Source: Portulaca oleracea (taxonomy: Eukaryota > Streptophyta > Magnoliopsida > Caryophyllales > Portulacaceae). From it: a stretch of DNA of 64,000 bases. The stretch is taken from positions 11,326,754 to 11,390,753 of the forward strand of contig CM055892.1 of assembly GCA_029582165.1 (NCBI GenBank). Direction: 5' to 3'. Below are positions 54,183 through 64,000 of this stretch, piece after piece. Both the position numbers and the translations under genes were made by a program. Each line of letters starts with the position of its first letter. Within the stretch, counting starts at the first letter, position 1. Below the pieces are notes generated by a model. The model saw only the letters and a list, made by a program, of their open reading frames with translations. It was not told the DNA's origin and searched no databases.

Positions 54183-57083
54183 AAATGAAAGATTTTTCTT
54201 CAAATTGCCTGTAATATACATAGTTGTCATAGTGACTTCTTGTGTACCCTTGCCCTACCATAAAGGTATCAAACCTTTTGTACCACTGCCTGGGTGCCTG
54301 TTTAAGTCAATACAAGGACTTCCTCAATCTACACACCTGTTCCTTCTTACCAGGAACGATGAAACCCTCTGGTTGCCTCATATATATTTCCTCCTCCAAC
54401 TCGCCATGGAGGAAAGCTGTCTTTACATCAAGTTGTTCCAACTCCAAATCAAATAGAGCAACGAAGGCTAGCAAGGTGCGGACCGACATATGCCTCACGA
54501 CTGGCGAGAATACTTCGTTGTAGTCGATTCCTTCTTTCTGGTTGCAACCCCTTACCACTAATCTGGCCTTCCACCTTGCACTTTCTAAACTAGGGATACC
54601 TTCCTTTCTCTTGTACACCCACTTCGCAGTAAGAGCTCGTCGCCCTTTAGGCAACTCACATAGCTCTCATGTATGATTTTTCTGCAGGCTCTCCATCTCC
54701 TCTTTTATAGCTACTATCCAGTTTGAGGCACTAGGACAGGAGATGGCCTCCTGATAGGTAGAAGGTTCACCACCTTCAGGAGTCTCCTCTGCAACACTCA
54801 GCGCGTAAGTAATCATAGCGTCATCTTCTTCAGTATATCGCGTCGGTCTCCTGATCTCCCTCCTGGGACGATCTCTAGCAATGCTCGGTTGTTCCTCCAC
54901 ATGAGGAACATTGGTCTCAGTCTCAGGCTCTTCAACCTGAGTTGGTTCAGGAGCATCATCAGTAGTTTGCTCCTGATTGCAGGTTCCAACAGCTCCACCT
55001 TGAGCCTGCTCCACCTCGAACACCATTCTTCCTGCATCTTTCTCCTGATTCCCTGCATCATCAGAAGTACCGGTAGATTCCATTCCAGATAACATAGCAG
55101 TTTCATTAAAGGTTACATCTCTAGATTGTATAACTTTCTTCAAATCAGAACACCACATTTTATATCCCTTAGACTCAGACCCATAACCTAGAAACATGCA
55201 TTTAACAGCCCTGGGAGACAGCTTCCCTTCATTCACATGGGCATATACAGGACATCAAAAAGTTCTCAAATTAGAATAATTAACAGGATTAGCTGTCCAT
55301 ACTTCCGTAGGAATCTGGTATTCCATAGAGGCCTGAGGTGATATGTTCAGCAGGTAGCAGGCAGTAAATATCACCTCTGCCCAGAAAGATTTGTTCTTCC
55401 AAATCCCTACATTGGAAAGCATGCAGTGAGCTTTCTCCAGGAGTGTCCTGTTGATTCTTTTAGCTACGCCGTTTTGCTAAGGCTTACCCACCAAGGTTCG
55501 ATGCCTCGTAATCCCATGCTCCTCACAGAATTCAGTAAATTTAGAATCAACAAACTCCAATCCATTGTCAGTCGTGAGTTTCCTTATTTTCCTGCCTGTC
55601 TGGTTCTCGACCAAAGCTTTGAACTTCTTGAGGTATGAGAATGTCTCATTCTTGTGTTACAGGAAATAAACCCAACTCTTCCTCGAGAAGTCATCCACGA
55701 ATGTCAACATGTAGCGTTTGCCACCCAGTGATGGCACTCTAGAAGGACCCCACAAATCTGAATGAATATAATCAAGGATCCCTGTTGTTGTGTGTTTAGC
55801 CCTTGAAAAGCTAACCCTCTTTTGTTTCCCATAGACACAGTGATCGCAAAACTCCAGCTTGCCGATCTTTGCGCCATCAAGATAATCCTTCTTGCTCAAC
55901 ATTAGCATTCTCTTCTCTCCCATGTAGCCTAATCTCATGTGCCACAGTTTTTTGCTGTCGGACTCATAAAGATTTAGGACTACCGCTGCGATCACATCGA
56001 GACCCTGCAGGATGTCAGATCGCCTTCCTGGTTCCCTTCATAAGAACCATGGAACCCCTGCACACTTTCAATACACCATCTTCTCCTTTGTACCTGCAGT
56101 CGTTATACTCAAGAATACCCAAAGAAATTAAATTTTGAGTCATGTTTGGGATATGAGAACCTCCTTGAGAGTTCTAACAATGCCATCATGAGTTCTGATT
56201 TTGATGCTGCCGATTCCTGCAACCTTGCAGGCTGTGTCGTTACCCATGACTACGACCCCGGTGTCACACTCTCATAAGACTCAAACCAGTCTCTATGAGG
56301 ACACATATGATAGGTGCACCTCGTGTCAAGAACCCACTCATCTCTAGCTATCCTACTCGATGTGGTAGCCAAGGCATCATCTGTAACTACAAACCCATCA
56401 CCATCTGTCTCGGACTCTACGTAGTTTGAGGTACCAGGTTTGGTGTGGTTATCCTTACTCACCTGCTTCTGGTCTCTCTGTTTTGTCCAACAATCTCTCT
56501 CTATATGCCCCATCTTACTACAGTAATTACACTTCTTATTCTTGTGAGTATTCCTAAACTTTGAATGGTGTTTAGGCCTCCCTCTTGACCCGTTTCCCTT
56601 ACGTTCAGTATTCCTACCCCTTACAACAATAGCATCACTACCCTGGTCATCACCATCGGTATCAAGTTTCTCCTTAGACAGTCAAATAGCCTTTACTTCA
56701 CTAAGGTTAAGGACACCATGGTTCCCATACAACATGATTTCCTTAAATTGTTTATGTAATGCAAGTAGGGATAGAATTAAATGCAAAGACTTTTCCTCAT
56801 CATGGTGTTTCACATCCATTGATTCCAACTCAGTAATAATAAAATCAAATTCACTAAGATGTGCCTGAATAGAAGTACTTTGGGGCATCTTCAGCCTGTC
56901 GAATTTCTCCTTCATTCGGTACTTGTTTGCAAGACTCTTCGACATGTACAACTCTTCCAGTTTGGTCCAAAGCTCCCGAGGTTTCTCGATATGCGTCACC
57001 TCTCTCTGAATGTGCTCTTCCAAACACAGCTGAATCCTTGCCAAAGCCTTATCTTCAAGCTTCTTCCATACCTTTGGAATCAA
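54183..57083 (-). pseudogene. Ty1/Copia polyprotein, 5' half (gag to RT)
   Basis: Reading downwards from 57083. Gag: PKVWKKLEDKALARIQLCL, PRELWTKLEELYMSKSLANK. Nucleocapsid knuckle: CNYCSKMGHIERDC (CX2CX4HX4C intact). Protease: WVLDTRCTYHMCPHRDWF, where the active-site Gly of D-S/T-G is Arg (56319-56327). Integrase: WHMRLGYMGEKRM (second zinc-finger His replaced by Tyr), CDHCVYGK, YIHSDLWGP, FVDDFSRKSWVYF. RT start: WVYKRKEGIPSLESARWKAR, DYNEVFSPVVRHMSVRTLLA, LDVKTAFLHGELEEEIYM. Several stops are present (near 54670, 55256, 55480, 55660, 56680). Its right end is cut by the LTR element at 57084. The remaining part is at 35255-36235. Confidence 0.93.
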
Positions 57084-60000
57084 TGTAACGCCCCAATATT
57101 CATAATCACTGAATTATCACTGAATTCCTCATAATCCAATGATTAGCGCAGCGGAAATATAATCCGAAGGCATTACCGCCGTGCACAAATATGGACAAGG
57201 CTTAACAACCACCAAATGACAACGACACTATTTGACACTTAACCACCAAACCATATACATACCATACTTGAACTCGAGAACACAAAATTTACAACCCCAA
57301 TAAAGATTACAAGTATCAAACTCTATCATAGTAAAACGCTTGAATCTCCCAAAACCAATCACAAGCTTCCCCTTTATTGCGTAACGGACTTCTTTATCGG
57401 AGCTTGCCTTATTCGCCTTAATTTTAGAGGCACCACCTAAAAACAAAACATAAAACAATTTTGCAAATGAGTCGACACTCAGTACGCATACCCCAATACA
57501 GTAAATAAACCTTAACCAATTCATTTTCTTTCGCGCATTTCAATTCATTTTAAAAAAAACAATAAAACAATAAAAATAATAAACAACAATGAACAACGAT
57601 AAAAATGCTTGCCATATTATTGTCTTTAATGGTCCCATGCTTTGCGATCATCAGTCTAAGCCTCCATATGCGCATACCGGGACCGATCGGGAGATCCGGA
57701 TGGGTTGACACTAGGTCAAGTATTTACTGTGGGAGTGTTCAATTGCACAAATAATAATGGGTCGGGGCTATAATTTCATGATAAAACAGGTAAACCTTAT
57801 TCATTCTCTATATCAATACACTTGCTTATTAAACTCAAATAAAAGAGTTTAAGGAGGGTACAGGCAATATGCGTACCTTAAAAGTTGAACCTTCACTTAA
57901 AGCGACTTGAAAAGCTTGACTGGACTCAAACAGGTAGCAGCAACGACCTCTTGGACAACGCTTGAGATAAGAACACTAAAGCGAATTAAATTGGATTCTT
58001 GATAAGGAGGAAATCTCCTAATTAACTTAATGAGAGTTAACTTTTAATTAAAAGATTCGAGAGTTTTTGGGACTTTGCAGTAAACTTGTGGAAGACATAA
58101 CATCCTCTATATACCTCCAAAATTTTCATAAGATAACTTTTCGGAAAGTTAAAAGTAAATTCTACAACTCTCCAGTTGAGCGTTAAGGCCAACAATAAGT
58201 GTAAATACATGAAAATGGTCAAAGAACAGGGCTGGTCTGTATAAATTTCAGCTTGGGAAGGAAAGTTTGAGAATTCATAACTGAAAGAATATATATCGTA
58301 TGAACGTGTGCTAGCAGTTTTTGGAAAGCTTGAATCATATACTACAACTCTTATGTTGACCACAATTTCAGAAAAGGTTTGGAAGGCACTGGAAAGTGGC
58401 TCTGAAAAAGGTTTGACAGAATTAAATTATGGTTTTACATGGTTGGGAGTTTTACTTTGGCGGGTCATAACTTTTCACTCCGATATACAATGAACACATA
58501 AGACCCATTCCAGAAAGCTTGTAAAGCATACTACAACGTTCATGTTGAACACTTAGGTTAATAAAACCTTTCTGGTACCTAAAAATATTCCCGAACCTAC
58601 CTTCGAAAAAATGTAATATAAGGTAGGGTACCCCAGTTAAAAACACCATCACTTGGGTTATACTCATCGGAATCCTGAAATTCCAAAACCATGTGAAAAC
58701 TATGACTCGAAGTTATGTTTTAATAAAAAAATTTTGGTCAAGCAGGACCTTAATCGAACCAGGAAAAATTCAGGTTACCCTTCGCCACAAATTTGGCTCT
58801 TAAATTCCAATTCCCCAATATCCTAACCCTTAGTTTACACCACTTAAAGATTTAACCTTGGCATCATCCATAACATTATACTCTCAACAGAGGAAACCAT
58901 TAATCTGAGAGTACTTAGTTGTTGATTATGACATGCATCTATTTCTCTGCTAAGAACAAGTTTCACCAATGTTCATCCCTACCTAGCTCATTCTTTATAC
59001 TCTATTTGAAACGTTCAAACCCAATTATACAACGATAAAGTCACATGCATTATCGTCCAACAAAACTTCATCAGTTACTATAGCATATCAGACCCCAAAG
59101 CTATCATGCAAGTCCCAAACCATCTCAAACAAACCAAATTCAACATTTGTACAACAAGATTTACAAATTTCATCATCAATTCATAATAAAATCTCATTCA
59201 CTACAACCCTATTTGAAACTTTGACACTGGATTACTATTTTAGAATGAAATTAACAATCTCAAACAATGAATTTTTGCAATTGAAACTTCAATTCAGATT
59301 TCTAAAGATTAGGGTTAGGGCTTTACCTCAAATGAAGGGTGGAAGAAGGCAGACCCAAGGAGATGACGGTGGTGAGCGTTGGTGGTGCCGGTGACTTACA
59401 GTGGTGGTTGACGGTGGTAGACTTGCTGCTGGACCGGTGCGACGACGCAGATAGGAAAGTGGAATAGAGGCAAACAACAGGGGGATAAGTGAGAGAGAGA
59501 GCGCTACTAGTGGTGCGATAAGGCGCCGGTGGCCGACCGGTGGTGTGGAGAGGCATGGCGGCTGGCGATGGTCGCCGGCGCAGGCGAGGGGCCAAGACAG
59601 AGGACCGACAGCATGAGGGAAAGTGGAGTGGATGAGCATGGTTTTCACTTTACCAAAGAGTATTTGATTAGTTGTTGGCAATTGGAAGTAGAAATAAATG
59701 AATATACTTAAAACTACTCCAAGGCCCAACTAATATTATCAACTCTTAATTAATATAAACACTGATCCCCCCCCCACCTTAACAATATTGCTTCCCTATT
59801 AATACTATCTCTCTACTAATACCCAATAATACAAGTTTAAAAACTTGGGATAAAATTTATGAAATTAAAATAATAGAGAATAAGACTTGAAATAAAACGG
59901 GAAGGTGGAATAAATTGAAATTTGAATAACTCAAGGAATGAAAAGGTATGATAATAATTATAATATTATTACTATTAGTAACACCGACGATTCGGTTGAC

Positions 60001-60232
60001 TTGATAAAATTTAATCAGGTAAGTAACCTGAATATTTCGAGAGTAATTTGAGTAGTGGAAGTTGCCACATGAATAATTTAAATAATTAATATACTAAGTT
60101 GTTGTACGACGGTCGTTGCTATGTTCGAGTCCTGCAAAAACACAAACGGTTAACTGAATTGAAATGCGCGATTTCAGTTAATTAAACTCATTAATTATCT
60201 TAATTACGTTGAGTTAGGGTCAGATTATTACA
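57084..60232 (-). mobile_element. 3' LTR of a minus-strand Gypsy-type element (~3.15 kb)
   Basis: On the minus strand it starts TGTAATAATCTGACCC at 60232, right after a purine tract (ttttaaggggtagac), and ends GGGGCGTTACA at 57084. Its last ~590 bp match 62968-63560. A GC-rich, CACCACCG-coding block (59330-59630) sits in a place like that of 18360-18660 in the other Gypsy-like element. LTRs this long are usual for the Tekay/Del group of chromoviruses. ORFs within it are not supported as genes. Confidence 0.72.
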
Positions 60233-62967
60233 GTCTACCCCTTAAAAGAAGTTTCGTCCTTGAAACTTGATAGAAGCCATTACTCAATGGGGATGTATGG
60301 ATTGATACTATTTTGGCATGTTGCCATGATTTTACTGCTCACCATACTTAAATTAATATCCTTGAATATGTAACTGGGCCGGCTATTCATAGAACCGTAA
60401 CCTCATATTTTCACATAATTATCCAATTAAGCTCTTGCCTTTGGATATCAAATCCTACATGTTACCCCAAAACTTTGAGTTTTACTCAGGTTGAATATTT
60501 GAATTGACCATTTTCGTTTCTTCGTAAAACAACAGGGAGTCACAAAGTGTACCTCCTCTAAAAATTGTCCACATTACTTTCACTCTTCTTTACAACGACA
60601 CAAGCACTCTCCAAAGCACAAGCACTCTCCAAGTACTATTTATTTTTAAATCAACATACAACTTAATCTCAAATGGCCTAGAAACAAATGCCCTTGTGTT
60701 TTTCTTTAGATATTATTACCCATATTGCTCGACTCTCTACTATTAGTCATAAAAACCCCTTATAAAAAAAACTGTGTATCTTACTCCCAAGTTTCATTGA
60801 ACTTACTCATAGTACATTCTTTTCCCCATACTTCATTTCCCTTTCATGGTCACTAACCCTTCCCCAAAATTGATAACAATAAAAGAAATATGCACCATAA
60901 AAATAAGTGGGTGTGGGGAATAAATAAGGTAATGGAAAGATAAGAAGATAAGATTGTTAATAAGTATAAGTATGAATATCAAGGATAATTATGAAGTCAA
61001 GATCCACAATGAGGGCTATAATATTTCATGATGAAATGTGGATATTATATAAGTTCAAAGTAAATGTCGGATGTGAATGATGATTAAAAAAAGATGATCG
61101 AGAATGATAGTGATTACCCATGAATAAGGGAGAGGCAGGCCAATTGAAGAACAACATGTGGTAAATAGGTCAATCACCGAGGAGAAAAGGAATATATGGT
61201 AATTGAAGAGAAAAACAATAGTCATGAGAAAATTAATTTGAGTTGATGATAAAATTGGTAAAGACATCGTTAGGTGAAAGATTTTGAGGAGGAGAGAAAC
61301 AAAGAGCTAGGGGATTTGTATTGAAGTTGAATGGAGAGGTTACAACTCTCAGCCTACCTTAACCTAAAGGCAAAAGAAGGCTTAAATAGAAAACAAAACC
61401 CTAAACCTACTAGGCCAAGAAAACACACGGCCCAAAGAAGAAAAGAAAAAAACCAAAACAAAAAGAGTTTAGAATACATATATATCCCAATATTAGGTAA
61501 CAAAAATAATAGGCTAATAAGAATGATATAAATTCATAAGAATGCATGGAATCATGTAAAGGTGAGCTATAATACAAAATGATCAAGTAGGACTTAAGTT
61601 TCTAATAAGATCATAGCATAAAGGGAAAATGGTTGATCCCAAATTAAATGAATACGATATCAATTGCTTAACTAGGATTCGCAAATATGATGATGAAGGA
61701 AAGCTCATCATGAGGGTTTATAGCATGAATATAAGGCAATTGGTTCATGTAAAGGAAATAGAGTATGCTGGTTAAGTAAAAAGGCTTGAATTCGCACAAT
61801 GGCTATTTAAGGGAAATGATAAGGTATATAAAGATTCGAAATTGAATAAAGGATGGGGGCTTTTACATCCTAAAATCGTGCGAGATGTCACCCAAAGTAA
61901 TTCTTCCATATATATTCAAATAACTATATTCACATGATATCATCATTCCCCCATTTCGTTTTTTTTTTCAATTATAAATTTTCACTTCAATACTTTTCTC
62001 CATAATTCTTCATTACATACGGATATCATAATATCAATAGCTCCCCAAAGAAAATAAGGATCCTTATGCCCATGATAATACTTCTAAAGTATCTCCTATA
62101 TCTATAAGGTTCTGAATCCACCCTTCAAACCACTATTAAAAACCCTTAAAACTAAATTGACAATCGGATACCATAGCCCCCTTTTTTTTTTATTTTTTTA
62201 TCCTGGAAAATTTCGGCAGAGTCTCCTCTGTAATATGGACTATCCCAAATTATATGTAATCATCACAACCTGTTAAAACATATTTTAACTTCAATTGGAT
62301 ACAATAAAGGGCCACACGCCCACTTAACCACAACAACAACCCAATAGTCTTATACACAACACAAATACTAAACTTTAAATCAATTCTATATAGAGAATAG
62401 TATAATCGCTCACTCTTGTACTAAACTAATAATTGAAATCAAATCACGTACCTAGCCCTCCAGGCCTAGGCATGAATAGAAACTCTAACCCAAAGGTGCA
62501 TCGTGATCTTGTAGGCGTTCGGCAATCTTGGAAATGTCATTTACTAAAAGAGAACAAAACAAATAAAATAGGAATGTTAGTAACTTATACCGATACACTT
62601 AACTAATTGACTCACTAGTACATTTATTTAACTTTCTATCCAATCCAATTGGTAGGATTTCCGAATGATACCCAAAAGACCATATAAATAAGAAGAAACA
62701 CCTTCAACTCAAATCTTGATACTGAATTTAACTAACATTATTTCGACCATAGTTCCTCTTGTTCATACCTTACTTGCTCTAACCTTAAATTTTTTTCCTT
62801 ACATTCAACGCATACTCATCGCAAACTCTTAAGATATTTACAACCTCAATATTATAAAAGCAACGATCCAACCCAAAGGACGACAATTCATACTTTACCA
62901 TAACTCCCCGTTTTTATACCCAAAACAACTCACACCCACTCCAGAATCTCTGCTCTGATACCGTAAC
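60233..62967 (-). mobile_element. Internal region of the minus-strand element, no recognisable coding
   Basis: About 2.7 kb bounded by the PPT (purines at 60238-60250, minus strand) and a PBS (62952-62963). The gtttcaaggacgaaacttc phrase near the PPT matches the pol-LTR junction of plant Gypsy elements. No gag or pol motif is visible, so the element is non-autonomous or heavily deleted. Confidence 0.6.
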
Positions 62968-64000
62968 TGTAATGCCTCCAGATTCATAATCACTTAATTA
63001 TCACTGAACACCTCATAATCCAATGATTAGCGCAGCGGAAATATAATCCGAAGCCATTACCGCCGTGCACAAATATGGACAAGGCTTAACAACCACCAAA
63101 TGACAATGACACTATTTGACACTTAACCACCAAACCAATTACATACCATACTTGAACTCGAGAACACAAAATTTACAACCCCAATAAGGATTACAAGTAT
63201 CAAACTTTATCATAGTAAAACGCTTGAAACTCCAAACCCATCACAAGCTTCCCCTTTATTGCATAACAGAATTCTTTATCGGAGCTTGCCTTATTTGCCT
63301 TAATTTTAGAGGCACCACCTAAAAACAAAACATAAAATAATTTTGCAAATGACTCGAAACTCAGTATGTATACCCCTATACAGTTAATAAACCTTAAGCA
63401 ATTCATTTTCTTTCGCGCATTTCAATTCATTTTTTAAAAAAACAATAAAACAATAAAAATAATAAACAACAATGAACAACGATAAACATGCTTGCCATAT
63501 TATTGTCTTTAATGGTCCCCTGCTTTGCGATCATCGGTCTAAGCCTCCGTATGCGCATACCCGGACCAACCATACATACATATACTCTAGAATCATAACT
63601 TGACCCTTGATTTCGACCACAGTTCCTCTTGTTCATGGCTTACTTGCTCTAACCTTAAATTTTTTACCTTACATTCAAGGCATACTCATCTCAAACTCTT
63701 AAGATATTTACAACCTCAATATTATAAAAGCAACGATCCAACCCAAAGGACGACAATTCATACTTTACCATAACTCCCCGTTTTTATACCCTAAACAACG
63801 CACACCCACTCCAGAATCTCTGCTCTGATACCATAACTGTAATGCCTCCAGATTCATAATCAGTTAATTATCACTGAACACCTCATAATCCAATGATTAG
63901 CGCAGCGGAAATATAATCCGAAGCCATTACTGCCGTGCACAAATATTGACAAGGCTTAACAACCACCAAATGACAACGACACTATTTGACACTTAACCAC
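62741..64000 (-). repeat. 870-bp tandem duplication of LTR end, PBS and leader
   Basis: tttcgaccat/c agttcctcttg starts units at 62741 and 63611. The LTR terminus tgtaatgcctcc occurs at 62968 and 63838, so the period is exactly 870 bp. Each unit has about 227 bp of leader, a PBS (gctctgatacc(a/g), 62952-62963 and 63822-63833, minus strand) and an LTR 3' end. The first unit's LTR is cut off near 63565. The second runs off the window. Confidence 0.85.
63822..63833 (-). other. Primer binding site, tRNA-Met type (intact copy)
   Basis: Minus strand TGGTATCAGAGC, 4 bp from the LTR terminus at 63838. The duplicate at 62952-62963 has its first base mutated. Confidence 0.8.

Noticed and set aside
57228..57524. 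98-codon minus-strand ORF, repeated at 63200-63406
   Set aside because: The recurrence is due to the repeated LTR end, not to gene duplication; the frame is not preserved between copies.
59328..59729. 133-codon minus-strand ORF
   Set aside because: Same LTR leader region as above, low complexity, no recognised domain.

Overview
This is nuclear DNA of a flowering plant, most likely a eudicot. It is AT-rich, its genes have GT-AG introns, and it is crowded with nested transposable elements. I see no tRNA, rRNA, organelle insert or bacterial feature. The species cannot be fixed from sequence alone. The one host gene that looks complete is a minus-strand aldose 1-epimerase (galactose mutarotase-like) with five exons between 3997 and 14105. 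Its second intron is 7.9 kb long and packed with transposons.

Layout. 1-2.56 kb: minus-strand Helitron material with two orphan exon-like pieces. 2.56-4.0 kb: spacer. 4.0-14.1 kb: the aldose 1-epimerase gene; intron 2 holds a ~155-bp tandem array, a Stowaway and other MITEs, a G-rich hAT element, a LINE fragment and a complete TRIM inside that LINE. 14.1-17.0 kb: promoter flank with a second Stowaway, a diverged copy of intron-2 repeat sequence, and a fold-back Mutator-like element. About 17-24.7 kb: a coding-free Ty3/Gypsy-like LTR element marked by a tRNA-Met PBS at 19765 and a PPT/LTR junction at 24216. 24.7-34.5 kb: tandem duplications, a ~28-unit ATGCTCAT array, and a row of minus-strand Helitrons carrying a long-TIR Mutator-like element, a second hAT and another Stowaway.

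34.5 kb to the end is a three-level nest. A minus-strand Ty1/Copia element (3' LTR at 34523-35153) is cut inside its reverse transcriptase by a 17.9-kb Ty3/Gypsy element (36241-54177, perfect TSD taaat). It is cut again at its gag by a minus-strand Gypsy-type element with a ~3.15-kb LTR (from 57084 past the window end).

The 17.9-kb element is the most interesting object. It carries gag, protease, RT, RNase H, a second archaeal-type RNase H and integrase, all degraded; the doubled RNase H is the hallmark of the Tat lineage. Downstream of integrase are ~7 kb that include two antisense, host-type genes: one resembling the DUF7745 family and one intron-containing plant mobile domain (PMD) gene. 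Two tandem arrays follow in the 3' UTR. An 18-bp palindrome, AAAACCCGCGCGGGTTTT, occurs about 16 times in the LTRs and internal spacers and never in the coding exons. Both antisense genes are broken here, so this copy is a fossil, but the arrangement merits comparison with intact relatives.
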